A DNA stretch of 64,000 bases from Oscillospiraceae bacterium (GTDB taxonomy: Bacteria; Bacillota; Clostridia; Oscillospirales; Oscillospiraceae), in the NCBI GenBank assembly GCA_017501355.1, contig JAFVXA010000034.1, positions 22,932 to 86,931 of the forward strand, written 5' to 3'. Shown here piece by piece: positions 32,321 to 39,713 of this stretch. How positions within the stretch are numbered: position 1 is the stretch's first letter; each line of letters opens with the position of its first letter. Both the position numbers and the translations under genes were made by a program. The notes beneath the pieces are model-generated. The model did no database searches. It saw nothing but the letters and a program-made list of their open reading frames with translations, and was not told the origin of the DNA.

Positions 32321-33049
32321 TTACAGGATGAATTTCAGCAATCCCAATATCAGCAGATGGGCAGGATAGAACGCATAGCAGAAATACTGGAAGGGCTTGC
32401 TCTTGTAGCCCTGTCGTCCGCGATAGAGCCAGATGGGTATGAGCGCCAGCAGGGCGAAGCTCTGGCGGTGCAGGAAGAAGGACTCGCCGAACAGGGTCAA
32501 CTCATAGCCGAAGCCGCCTAGCACCTCCGTGTTGATATACCAGAGAAAGACAAGCTGCGCCGCCCGCTGCCACCAGGCATTGCCGCGGAAGAAGTAGAAC
32601 ACCAGCACCGTGAGAATGCCTGCGTGATAGAAATCCACAAAGGTCAAAAGTCCTGCGGCGCAAGCGATCACAATGCTTGCCACGCACACGGCGATCTGCT
32701 TCCAGAGCACGCCTTTTGCCTTCGTCCGCTCGTTCCAGTGGATGAGGGCAATGGAAATGAGAAAGCTCCAGAGCACGTTCTGATGAATGGGATAGATCCA
32801 GCGGCTGCCGAGGGCAAGGTTGAAGGGCAGCTCGGAAATGATGGCAAAAAGAAGCAGACGCTTCACATATTTTTTGAGATCCTTTGTGTGGAAATAGCCC
32901 TCCACCAGCATAAAAGCAAAGATAGGAAAGGCGATGCGTCCGATGCAGGTCAGCCAGTCGTTTCCCGGCACAATGGTGCCCCAGAGATGGTCGCACAGCA
33001 TAAACGCCATTGCCATGATGTGGAGCATGGCGGATGTGGTTTCGAACAT
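32321..33049 (-). CDS. TraX family membrane protein
   Basis: 242 residues with about eight membrane helices. The opening AMLHIMAMAFMLCDHLWGT and IGRIAFPIFAFMLVEGY are the TraX-family signature; plasmid TraX acetylates F-pilin, while chromosomal Firmicute members are probably acyl-transfer proteins of unknown target. The ATG at 33049 follows GGAGGTGCTCC. Single-gene unit with its own terminator. Nothing conjugative is nearby. Confidence 0.9.
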   Translation of the reverse strand: MFETTSAMLHIMAMAFMLCDHLWGTIVPGNDWLTCIGRIAFPIFAFMLVEGYFHTKDLKKYVKRLLLFAIISELPFNLALGSRWIYPIHQNVLWSFLISIALIHWNERTKAKGVLWKQIAVCVASIVIACAAGLLTFVDFYHAGILTVLVFYFFRGNAWWQRAAQLVFLWYINTEVLGGFGYELTLFGESFFLHRQSFALLALIPIWLYRGRQGYKSKPFQYFCYAFYPAHLLILGLLKFIL

Positions 33050-33129
33050 GGAGCACCTCCCCAAAATGATAATGCTTGATTATACCATGTCCCTTTGACG
33101 GCGACAAGAGCGAAAAGGTGACAGTGATA

Positions 33130-33158
33130 TTGTTCCGCTGTCCTTCCTATGCTATAAT
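33130..33158 (+). promoter_or_regulatory. Orphan sigma-A promoter before a gene remnant
   Basis: TTGTTC, 17 bases, TATAAT, with only the methyltransferase fragment at 33171-33263 downstream. Confidence 0.5.
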
Positions 33159-33170
33159 CACTTCCAACCA

Positions 33171-33263
33171 ATTCTTGCCGCAGGCTTTGAGGAAGTGCGG
33201 TGGCTGTTCCCCGAGGAAACGGACTTCCATCAGCCCATCGTTATCGCAAAGAAATGGATCTGA
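33171..33263 (+). pseudogene. C-terminal remnant of a SAM-dependent methyltransferase
   Basis: In one frame the sequence reads AGFEEVRWLFPEETDFHQPI followed by VIAKKWI and a stop. This strongly resembles the last 30 residues of class I SAM methyltransferases, which end in a PEE..GFYQPI.. type strand. There is no start codon, no Rossmann fold upstream and only about 13 bases between a good promoter and the fragment. The rest of the gene was apparently deleted. A downstream hairpin at 33274 would be its terminator. Confidence 0.6.
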
Positions 33264-33273
33264 CGCAAAAGAG

Positions 33274-33310
33274 AAACGCCATGCTGTACGTTTGATACAG
33301 CATGGCGTTT
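33274..33310. terminator. Hairpin terminator between converging units
   Basis: AAACGCCATGCTGTA and its perfect complement TACAGCATGGCGTTT around a seven-base loop; serves the YitT gene (stop at 33313) and the remnant. Confidence 0.8.
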
Positions 33311-33312
33311 GT

Positions 33313-34194
33313 TCAGTTCAGTTTTCTCAGGTAGTTGCCGTAGATCTGCACACCCTCCTGCACGGTGATGAAGGCGTGGGGGTCCACTTCGTAGACAGTC
33401 TGGCGCAGAGCGTCCAGCTCAAACTTGGAGGTGCAAATGCAAAACACATGGAGCGGGTCGCCCGTGTAAGCACCCTTGCCATCCCAGCAGGTACAGCCGC
33501 GCCCCAGCTTCTCCGTGAGGCGATGAGGCACCTCGGGGTCGCTTGCCTTGGTGAAAATCAGCACCTGCAAATTGATGTTCTGCTGATGGAAACGATCCAC
33601 CACAAGGCAGAAAGCTGCGGTATAGATGATGGAGTAGATCACGGTCTCCAGCGAGAACAGGAAGAAGCAGCTGAGATACAGCAGCACATTTGCCACCATG
33701 CCGAAGCGTCCCACGGTGATCCAGCGCACCTTCTTGGAGATGGCAAGCCCCACAATGTCGATACCGCCGAGAGAGCCGCCGCAGGTCAGCGTGAAGCCAA
33801 AGCCCGCGCCGCAGATCAGCGCACCGAGAAGGGTGCAGGTAATGGCATCATCCAGCAGGGGTTCGGCGGGGATGGGGATGATCATGGACACACCCGAATA
33901 GACCGAGAGATACAAGATCGTGCAGACCACAAAATGCTTGCCAAGGGTCTTGAATGCCAGATAGAAAATGGGGATATTCAGCACATAGTAAATGATGTTG
34001 GCGATATCCACCTGAAAGGTCATGCCAAGCGCGTTTTCCACCAGTGTGCGTGCCACCTGGGCATAACCCAGCAGACCCGCGGTATAGAGATCCAGCGGAA
34101 CGATCAGCGTGTTCATGCCAAAGGCGAAGATCACCGCGCCGATACAGCCGGTCAACATCCGATAGCCGGAACGATGGAATGAATTGTGCAGCAA
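33313..34194 (-). CDS. YitT family membrane protein
   Basis: 293 residues: five or six membrane helices (residues 12-185) followed by a cytoplasmic DUF2179 domain (about 205-285; ending in DPHAFITVQEGVQIYGNY). Typical family stretches are FGMNTLIVPLDLYTAGLLG and CGGSLGGIDIVGLAISKK. Function is not established for the family. A second YitT gene lies at 60975..61853. ATG at 34194; upstream promoter at 34243-34270. Confidence 0.92.
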   Translation of the reverse strand: MLHNSFHRSGYRMLTGCIGAVIFAFGMNTLIVPLDLYTAGLLGYAQVARTLVENALGMTFQVDIANIIYYVLNIPIFYLAFKTLGKHFVVCTILYLSVYSGVSMIIPIPAEPLLDDAITCTLLGALICGAGFGFTLTCGGSLGGIDIVGLAISKKVRWITVGRFGMVANVLLYLSCFFLFSLETVIYSIIYTAAFCLVVDRFHQQNINLQVLIFTKASDPEVPHRLTEKLGRGCTCWDGKGAYTGDPLHVFCICTSKFELDALRQTVYEVDPHAFITVQEGVQIYGNYLRKLN

Positions 34195-34242
34195 GTGAAT
34201 CCCTCCCCAAAGGAAAAATCTTTCATGCCATAGGCAATCTCT

Positions 34243-34270
34243 ATTATAGGATGCCTTTCGACAAAGTCAA
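34243..34270 (-). promoter_or_regulatory. Sigma-A promoter of yitT
   Basis: TTGACT, 16 bases, TATAAT on the minus strand, immediately downstream of the sigma-like gene. Confidence 0.55.
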
Positions 34271-34279
34271 GCAGGGCAG

Positions 34280-34573
34280 TCAAAAACCATACCGCAGACA
34301 GCGCCTCAACCGATCTTCCGCCCGGGCGATGGTGCGGGAAACGGTAGAGGGCGCAACCCCCTGTTCTCGGGCGATCTGCCGCATGGTTTTCCCCTCTCCA
34401 AAGTGGAGCTCCAGCAGTTCTGCCTGCCTCGGTGTCAGTTCGCGGATGCGGGCACGGTAAAGATTGCGCTGCATACGATCTATGGTCTCATCATTGTCCA
34501 TTTGCCGAACCTGCACCCGAACGATCATCTCATTATAGATCTTATCAAGACTGTTACAGGGTGTATTTGTCAT
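34280..34573 (-). CDS. Sigma-70 region 4-like helix-turn-helix protein
   Basis: 97 residues. The C-terminal half (LTPRQAELLELHFGEGKTMR then QIAREQGVAPSTVSRTIARA) is a sigma region 4 type helix-turn-helix; there is no region 2, so it cannot be a full sigma factor. Comparable small proteins occur in prophages and integrative elements of Clostridia as late regulators. Its 5' end overlaps the preceding gene by 20 bases. Third and last gene of a block of three small genes leading away from the tRNA genes. Confidence 0.75.
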   Translation of the reverse strand: MTNTPCNSLDKIYNEMIVRVQVRQMDNDETIDRMQRNLYRARIRELTPRQAELLELHFGEGKTMRQIAREQGVAPSTVSRTIARAEDRLRRCLRYGF

Positions 34574-34787
34574 TCTTGTGATAGCTCCTTTCGTAGTAGT
34601 GGCGCGAAAGCGCGGTCAGTTCCCGCATTTCCCGCAGCAGGGGCTCCAACGCCGCCATGCGCTGATGAAGAAGGCGGCGCTCACGGGAATCGGTGGTACA
34701 CCGCTCTGCCTGCTGCAGCTCCCGTATTCGCCGGCGCAGCAGATCAGCGCTTTGCTCGTATGTAAAGGACAGTTCATAGAGGGTCAT
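34554..34787 (-). CDS. Small coiled-coil hypothetical protein
   Basis: 77 residues, almost entirely helical, Arg/Glu/Leu-rich (LLRRRIRELQQAERCTTDSR), without a recognised domain. ATG at 34787 with AAGGAG about ten bases upstream inside the end of the zinc-ribbon gene; the tail overlaps the sigma-like gene. Tight spacing on both sides supports real translation. No function can be assigned. Confidence 0.6.
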   Translation of the reverse strand: MTLYELSFTYEQSADLLRRRIRELQQAERCTTDSRERRLLHQRMAALEPLLREMRELTALSRHYYERSYHKNDKYTL

Positions 34788-34792
34788 GTCGA

Positions 34793-34942
34793 TCAGTCTC
34801 CTTCCTCGCAGAGTGAATGGTAGGGAGCCAGCTCCCGTTCTGCGAAGGCGGGAAAACAGGCGCGGCAGACCACATATCCATTGAGCTGCCAGGAATCATC
34901 CCCGGGATACAGGGGACTGTCACAGAAGGAACAGCAGTGCAC
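34793..34942 (-). CDS. Small zinc-ribbon protein
   Basis: 49 residues with CSFCDSPLYPGD and VVCRACFPAFAERELAPY, a four-cysteine treble-clef or zinc ribbon. The GTG at 34942 is chosen because CAGGAGG lies eight bases upstream. A longer frame from a TTG at 35026 reaches into the tRNA-Thr promoter and lacks a ribosome site. First gene of the three-gene block. It may modulate the sigma-like protein at the end of the unit, but this is conjecture from position alone. Confidence 0.6.
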   Translation of the reverse strand: MHCCSFCDSPLYPGDDSWQLNGYVVCRACFPAFAERELAPYHSLCEEGD

Positions 34943-35019
34943 AGGCTTGTCCTCCTGCGGGGTAAAAAGAGAGTCAAAATAATGCGTAAAAAAACCTCCA
35001 AAAAATCTCGAAAAAAGTG

Positions 35020-35048
35020 TTGACAAAAGCGGGTAATGCTGATATACT
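35020..35048 (+). promoter_or_regulatory. Promoter of tRNA-Thr/tRNA-Tyr
   Basis: TTGACA, 17 bases, TATACT, 28 bases before tRNA-Thr. Confidence 0.85.
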
Positions 35049-35076
35049 TAATTCTGCTGTGGATGACGCGGGACAC

Positions 35077-35152
35077 GCTGGTGTAGCTCAGTTGGTAGAG
35101 CAGCTGATTTGTAATCAGCAGGTCGGGGGTTCGAGTCCGTCCACCAGCTCCA
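35077..35152 (+). tRNA. tRNA-Thr (TGT)
   Basis: Acceptor GCTGGTG/CACCAGC, anticodon loop TTTGTAA (anticodon TGT), T loop TTCGAGT, encoded CCA. 76 bases; nine bases separate it from tRNA-Tyr. Confidence 0.97.
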
Positions 35153-35161
35153 ATTAAACAT

Positions 35162-35246
35162 GGGGGAATTCCCGAGTGGCCAAAGGGGACAGACTGTAAA
35201 TCTGCTGGCTATGCCTTCGGTGGTTCGAATCCACCTTCCCCCACCA
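35162..35246 (+). tRNA. tRNA-Tyr (GTA)
   Basis: Class II tRNA of 85 bases with long variable arm, acceptor GGGGGAA/TTCCCCC, anticodon loop CTGTAAA (anticodon GTA), T loop TTCGAAT and encoded CCA. Its last 19 bases are repeated at 35391. Confidence 0.96.
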
Positions 35247-35325
35247 ACGACCGTCCGAAAGGGCGGTCGTTTTGTTTTTTGATGACGGTGGATGAGAACC
35301 ACCGAAACAAATATAATCAGAAGTT
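35228..35325 (+). repeat. tRNA-Tyr 3'-end direct repeat, copy 1
   Basis: Begins in the T arm of tRNA-Tyr and runs through the acceptor end, terminator, a GGTGG/CCACC hairpin and ATATAATCA. About 85 % identical to 35391-35488, offset 163 bases. Confidence 0.8.
35247..35280 (+). terminator. Terminator of the tRNA-Thr/Tyr unit
   Basis: CGACCGTCC, GAAA loop, GGGCGGTCG, then TTTTGTTTTTT. The copy at 35410 reads CAACCGTCC-TTTT-GGGCGGTTG, so a stem pair changed on both sides. Confidence 0.9.
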
Positions 35326-35350
35326 AGACGCCCGCCCGCAGGCGGGTGTG

Positions 35351-35389
35351 CAGAACGCAACCGCGCGCAGCGCGGCACTTGGCGTTCTG
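35351..35389 (+). other. Nested stem-loop between the tRNA repeats
   Basis: CAGAACGC (35351-35358) pairs with GCGTTCTG (35382-35389) and encloses CCGCGC-GCA-GCGCGG. It fills most of the unique spacer between the two repeats. No gene is visible in 35247-35604. Confidence 0.5.
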
Positions 35390-35390
35390 A

Positions 35391-35488
35391 AATCCACCTT
35401 CCCCCACCAACAACCGTCCTTTTGGGCGGTTGTTTTTGTTTTGTAGCAATGGTGGATGAGAACCACCGTTATAATATAATCAAGAGTA
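35391..35488 (+). repeat. tRNA-Tyr 3'-end direct repeat, copy 2
   Basis: Starts with AATCCACCTTCCCCCACCA, the last 19 bases of tRNA-Tyr including CCA, but the 5' part of a tRNA is missing. The following terminator and GGTGG hairpin are also copied. A further short terminator (GCGTCC-GAAA-GGACGC, TTATTTTT) follows near 35490. Confidence 0.8.
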
Positions 35489-35604
35489 GGCGTCCGAAAG
35501 GACGCTTATTTTTCTGCACAGCGACGGTCGGTGGCAAGCGTTGCTTGCGTGGTGCGGAAAAACTGTGGTATCATGGAGAAAACGTTTGCAAAGGATGGAT
35601 GTCC

Positions 35605-36315
35605 ATGAAGAAAACCGTGTTGTTCGACTTGGACGGCACGCTCCTGCCCATGGATCAGGAGTTGTTTGTCAAGGCATATTTCGGTCGACTTGCCAGAAAG
35701 CTGGCACCCCACGGCTACGAGAGCGATCCCCTCATTCAGGCGATCTGGGCGGGCACCGCTGCCATGGTAAAGAACAACGGCAGCCGCACCAACGAGGAAG
35801 TCTTTTGGGAGACCTTCTGCGCCCTGATGGGCGAGGACTGCCGAACGGACGAGCCCCTGTTTGCGGAGTACTATGAGAAGGAGTTTCAGCAGGTGGAGGA
35901 GGTCTGCGGCAAGAACGCTGCAGCAGCAGAAACCATTGCGCTGTGCAAAGACCTCGGCGCGGAGCTTGTCCTTGCCACGAACCCGATCTTCCCTGCCATT
36001 GCCACGGAAAGCCGTATTCGCTGGGCGGGACTGCGGAGAGAGGATTTCCGTCTTGTCACCACTTACGAAAACAGCCGATACTGCAAGCCCAATCCTGCCT
36101 ATTACCGTGAGATCTTGCAGACCGTGGGACTGCGGGCGGAGGACTGTCTCATGGTGGGCAACGATGCGGTGGAGGATCTTGCGGCGGCAGAGCTGGGGAT
36201 GCCTGTGTTTCTGCTGACTGATTGCCTCATCAACAAGAGCGGCAGAGAACTGGATGGCTGCCCCCACGGCGGCTTTCCCGCCCTGCAGGCATGGCTCAGA
36301 GAATGCTTGGTATAA
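35605..36315 (+). CDS. HAD-family hydrolase
   Basis: 236-residue phosphatase-like HAD protein. Motif I is FDLDGTLLP, motif II falls in LVLATNPIF, the motif III lysine is in SRYCKPNPAYY and motif IV is VGNDAVEDL. A helical cap lies at residues 20-85. Small-molecule phosphate ester hydrolysis is expected; the substrate is unknown. Start set at the ATG at 35605 with AAAGGA nine bases upstream; an ATG six bases earlier is too close. Own terminator. Confidence 0.88.
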   Translation: MKKTVLFDLDGTLLPMDQELFVKAYFGRLARKLAPHGYESDPLIQAIWAGTAAMVKNNGSRTNEEVFWETFCALMGEDCRTDEPLFAEYYEKEFQQVEEVCGKNAAAAETIALCKDLGAELVLATNPIFPAIATESRIRWAGLRREDFRLVTTYENSRYCKPNPAYYREILQTVGLRAEDCLMVGNDAVEDLAAAELGMPVFLLTDCLINKSGRELDGCPHGGFPALQAWLRECLV

Positions 36316-36324
36316 AAGCAGACA

Positions 36325-36360
36325 GAAGTGGACGGCTTTCGCCGTCCGCTTCTTTGTTTT
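36325..36360 (+). terminator. Terminator of the HAD gene
   Basis: AGAAGTGGACGGC pairs with GCCGTCCGCTTCT around TTT, then TTGTTTTTC. Confidence 0.88.
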
Positions 36361-36438
36361 TCAAGGGGCAGCGCTGCCAGTATTCTTGTTGATGGGCATA
36401 TAATATCACAGTATATTTGTTATGTCAAGTCAACTTTA

Positions 36439-36513
36439 ACAAGTTTCTTGTGAAATCCGTTGACAATGACGCTCTAATGCGCTAAAATAATGTCGAAAAA
36501 ACAAGAATCTTGG
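36439..36513 (+). promoter_or_regulatory. Promoter flanked by two CAAGnnnCTTG palindromes
   Basis: A sigma-A promoter (TTGACA 36460-36465, 17 bases, TAAAAT 36483-36488) sits between ACAAGTTTCTTGT (36439-36451) and CAAGAATCTTG (36502-36512). Their centres are 62 bases apart, about six helical turns. This suits cooperative autorepression by the XRE/S24 protein encoded downstream. Confidence 0.65.
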
Positions 36514-36531
36514 CAAAGGAGGTTTCCAGCG

Positions 36532-37278
36532 ATGAGTATGGGTGAACGAATCCGTGAGCGCCGTGAGGCGCTGGGCATGACCCGTGCGGATCTGGCGGAT
36601 GCGCTGGGTGTTTCCCGCAGCGCGGTGGGCAATTATGAGCTGGATATCAGCGCTCCCAAAGAAGAGGTGCTGCTGCGATTGTTCCGTGTGCTGGATATGG
36701 AGCCGAACTTTCTCTTTCAGGACAGCTTCCCCATTCCCACCGCTTCCCCCGAGGAGCGAAAGCTGATGGAGAGATACCGCAGTCTTTCCCGCGCGGGGCG
36801 GGAGACTGCCCACACCATGCTGGGGGCGCTCTGCGCCATGCAGGATGCCCTGCTGGAGGAAGAACCCGCAAGCGAGAGCCGCGTGATCCCCCTCTACACC
36901 TCTCCTGCAGCGGCAGGCTATGCCTCCCCCGTTGTGGGCGAGGATTTCACCCCCATCGTGGTTACGGCGGAGGTGCCCGCGGCGGCAGAATTTGCCGTGC
37001 GGATTCGCGGCGATTCCATGGAGCCTCACATTGCCGACGGCAGCATTGTTTATGTCAACCACGACCGTGTCAGCAACGGCGACGTGGGCATCTTCTGCGT
37101 GGACGGCGAAATGCTCTGCAAGCAGTATTATCGCGACAAAATGGGAATTGTGTATCTTTTTTCCCTGAACCGTAGACGTGCAGACGCAGATGTGGTATTC
37201 TATAAAGACAGCGGTCGAAATTTGTTCTGTTTTGGTCGCGTGCTCCTTCCCCTGCGCCCGCCGCTGCCGAAGGAGTAA
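36532..37278 (+). CDS. XRE-S24 LexA-like repressor
   Basis: 248 residues. An N-terminal XRE helix-turn-helix (residues 3-60; MTRADLADALGVSRSAVGNY) is joined to a C-terminal S24 peptidase domain. Both catalytic residues are present: Ser in IRGDSMEPHIADG (about 161) and Lys in EMLCKQYY (about 195). The hinge lacks a clear Ala-Gly, but AAAGYASPV (about 123) offers one. The build is that of CI/LexA-type repressors inactivated by RecA-stimulated self-cleavage. ATG at 36532 has AGGAGG nine bases upstream. The promoter palindromes suggest autoregulation. Confidence 0.88.
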   Translation: MSMGERIRERREALGMTRADLADALGVSRSAVGNYELDISAPKEEVLLRLFRVLDMEPNFLFQDSFPIPTASPEERKLMERYRSLSRAGRETAHTMLGALCAMQDALLEEEPASESRVIPLYTSPAAAGYASPVVGEDFTPIVVTAEVPAAAEFAVRIRGDSMEPHIADGSIVYVNHDRVSNGDVGIFCVDGEMLCKQYYRDKMGIVYLFSLNRRRADADVVFYKDSGRNLFCFGRVLLPLRPPLPKE

Positions 37279-37296
37279 AATTCAGGAGGAATGATG

Positions 37297-37836
37297 ATGT
37301 TTCAGGTAAAATACTTTATGGATATGAACCGCTACCGCAGCTGGACCTGCCCCCCTGCCCACAAGACCAGGGGCTTCTGGTTCTGGCTGATCCTGCTGGT
37401 GGTGGCAGTGCCCTGCTTTGTGATCTTCCGCATGAAGAACTTTGACCTGCGGATGCAGTCCATGGCAGGTATGCTGGGTCTGGTAGGTCTGTACCGCGGC
37501 TTCCTGTTCCGCCCCATGTATGCCAACAAGCAGTTCCGTATCATGTGCATCAACTACCATAAGGAGAAGCGCAACGGCTGGGACAGCCGTGTGGACGTGA
37601 CGGAAGAGGGCATCCACACCTACATGGACGAGGAGTCCCGCGGCATGATCACCTGGGATCAGGTAAAGAGCTACACCGTCACCAGCAAGTATGTGGACTT
37701 CAACGTGATGCTGGACTTTATCCGCCTGCCGAAGGATTGCTTCACCGTCGGCACGGCTGAGGAGATCGTCACATGGATGGAAGAACATCATCCCGAGATC
37801 GAGCGCCAGAAGGAAACCAGCGAATTTGATAACTGA
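37297..37836 (+). CDS. YcxB-like membrane protein
   Basis: 179 residues. Two membrane helices (about 25-45 and 50-65) are followed by a cytoplasmic PH-like domain with the YcxB pattern DVTEEGIHTYMDEESRGMIT, WDQVKSY and FIRLPKDCF. Function unknown for the family. Three ATG codons in a row at 37291-37299; the third has the best distance (seven bases) to AGGAGG. It starts 18 bases after the repressor gene and may be co-transcribed with it. Confidence 0.75.
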   Translation: MFQVKYFMDMNRYRSWTCPPAHKTRGFWFWLILLVVAVPCFVIFRMKNFDLRMQSMAGMLGLVGLYRGFLFRPMYANKQFRIMCINYHKEKRNGWDSRVDVTEEGIHTYMDEESRGMITWDQVKSYTVTSKYVDFNVMLDFIRLPKDCFTVGTAEEIVTWMEEHHPEIERQKETSEFDN

Positions 37837-37840
37837 ACGC

Positions 37841-37875
37841 AAAAATCCCGCGCCTGTCGGCGCGGGATTTTTTTG
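37841..37875. terminator. Bidirectional terminator
   Basis: AAATCCCGCGCC, three-base loop, GGCGCGGGATTT with T and A runs on either side; serves the YcxB-like gene and the RACo-like gene. Confidence 0.92.
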
Positions 37876-37884
37876 TTGAATCGC

Positions 37885-39702
37885 TTATCCGCCAAACTGC
37901 ATGGCATCAATGTAGAGATCCTGAAACACAGGGTGGATGGAGAGCTCCACATGGCGAACCATGCGGGAAAGGCGATCCGCCCGCTGCCGCTGAGGCAGGG
38001 ACAGCAGTGCCATGGATGCACCCGCACCTGCGGCGTTGCCGATGGGGATGATTTTTTCCACGGGAACTGTGGGGAGCAAACCGATGGCAAGGGCGCTCTC
38101 GCGGCGGATATAGTTGCCGAATGCACCCGCAAGGAGAACAGAGTCCAGCTCGTCCTCGGAGATTCCCAGCTCATGCAGCAGCGTCCGAATCCCTGCAAGA
38201 ATGGCACCTTTCGCAAGCTGCACCTCGCGGATGTCCTGCTGGGTCAGCAGGATGGGGACACCGTCTGCCCCCTCTGCCAAGCGGAAGGCGGGAGCGCTGT
38301 CGGCTTCCGTGATACGGGCGGCGATACAGGGAGGAAGGTCTGCCGCTTCTTCCTTTGTCAGCAGTCTGCCTGAGGGCAGCAGTGCGCCGCACTGCAGCAG
38401 CGCGGCAATGGCATCGATCAGACCCGAGCCGCAAAGTCCGAGAGGGGCAGCATCGTCGATCACAGCGATGGTAATATCACCGTCCGCCATATCCACCCGC
38501 TCGATGGCACCGGGCGCGGCACGCATACCGCTGCGGATGCACGCGCCCTCGAAGGCGGGACCTGCGGCGGTGGAGCAGCAGACAAGCTCACCATTGCGCA
38601 CAGCCACAACCTCTCCGTTGGTGCCGATGTCGATGGCAACATGGTTACCACTGCGCTTTTCGATCCCTGCTGCCAGCATCATTGCCGTGATATCCGAGCC
38701 CACATGCCCCGCGATGTTCGGCAGCAGATGCACCGCCGCGCGGGGGTGAACGGAGAGCCCCAGTTCCGCGGCAGAGAGCGTCTGCGCCTCGGTGAAGGCG
38801 GGGGCAAAGGGGGTGCGGGACATGGGCTTGGGAGAAACGCCGAGGAAGAGATGGCTCATGGTTGTATTTCCCACCACAGTCACATCGTAAATGCTGCGGG
38901 GGGACAGGTCTGCCGCAAGGCAAAGCTCCGTGAGGATGCTGTTGAGGGTAAAGAGCACCTTTTTCTGCAGCAGGGTGAGATTTCCTGCCTCTGCCAGCGA
39001 AAACTGGATGCGGGAGATCACGTCTGCGCCGAACACGCTCTGGTCGTTGGTTCTTGCGGCGCTGGCAAGGGCTTTGCCGTCCGTGAGATCCCAGAGCGTA
39101 CCCACCACCGTGGTGGTGCCGATGTCAAAGGACACGCCATAGCAGGCGCGCTCCTCGCCGCTGAGCAGGGTGAGCAGCTCCTCGCCCCGCAGCACCGCCG
39201 TGACCTTGCCCCGCTTGGCATCCAGCGCCTGCTGCAGATCGGGAAGGACGGCAGGGGCGACCGTCAGCTGTGGCAGCTCCAGCGTCGCGCGGAGACGGTT
39301 CAGCGAATCCACCTGATGCTCCATGGTAGCGCGAGGCACAGTAACGCTGCGGAGGTTCACCGCGGGGGCAAACACCAGATCTTCAGGAAGCTGCGCCATG
39401 CTCTTTTTGCGGGTGGAGCCACCGTGACTGTCGGGGACAACGATCTCCAGATCCCCCTCCGCAGTGGTGCAGCAGGCAAGGCGAAAGCCCAGTTCGATCT
39501 CGGTGGGGGTGAGCAGCTGACGCTCTGCGTCCGTGAGGGGGCTGCAGCTTCCCGCGAAAATGCGGACCTTACACTTGCCGCATTTCAGCGCACCGCCACA
39601 GGCGGCATCAATGAGCACCCCCGCACGCTCGGCAGCACGGAGCAGAGTTTCGTGGGACGAAACCTCGGTCTGTACACCCGAGGGCAAAAATGTGATGGTC
39701 AT
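37885..39702 (-). CDS. RACo-like reductive activator of corrinoid proteins
   Basis: 605 residues. The N-terminal plant-type 2Fe-2S ferredoxin domain has CGGALKCGKC (35-44) and a fourth Cys near 77. A linker follows, then a DUF4445 ASKHA ATPase domain (about 200-605; YGVSFDIGTTTVVGTLWDL, VVGNTTMSHLFLG, VAIDIGTNGEVV, LCGSGLIDAIAALL). Proteins of this build (RACo, RamA-related) use ATP to reduce inactive Co(II) corrinoid to Co(I). It lies 11 bases after the MetH-activation-like gene. The corrinoid protein encoded at 41501 is the obvious client. Confidence 0.92.
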   Translation of the reverse strand: MTITFLPSGVQTEVSSHETLLRAAERAGVLIDAACGGALKCGKCKVRIFAGSCSPLTDAERQLLTPTEIELGFRLACCTTAEGDLEIVVPDSHGGSTRKKSMAQLPEDLVFAPAVNLRSVTVPRATMEHQVDSLNRLRATLELPQLTVAPAVLPDLQQALDAKRGKVTAVLRGEELLTLLSGEERACYGVSFDIGTTTVVGTLWDLTDGKALASAARTNDQSVFGADVISRIQFSLAEAGNLTLLQKKVLFTLNSILTELCLAADLSPRSIYDVTVVGNTTMSHLFLGVSPKPMSRTPFAPAFTEAQTLSAAELGLSVHPRAAVHLLPNIAGHVGSDITAMMLAAGIEKRSGNHVAIDIGTNGEVVAVRNGELVCCSTAAGPAFEGACIRSGMRAAPGAIERVDMADGDITIAVIDDAAPLGLCGSGLIDAIAALLQCGALLPSGRLLTKEEAADLPPCIAARITEADSAPAFRLAEGADGVPILLTQQDIREVQLAKGAILAGIRTLLHELGISEDELDSVLLAGAFGNYIRRESALAIGLLPTVPVEKIIPIGNAAGAGASMALLSLPQRQRADRLSRMVRHVELSIHPVFQDLYIDAMQFGG

Positions 39703-39713
39703 AAAGAACCTCC

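Noticed and set aside
32321..33049. TraX as sign of a conjugative element
   Set aside because: Chromosomal TraX-family proteins are widespread in Firmicutes, and no other transfer gene is nearby.
35251..35504. CRISPR-like short repeats in the tRNA intergenic region
   Set aside because: Only two long diverged repeats and simple terminator hairpins are present, without regular spacers or cas genes.
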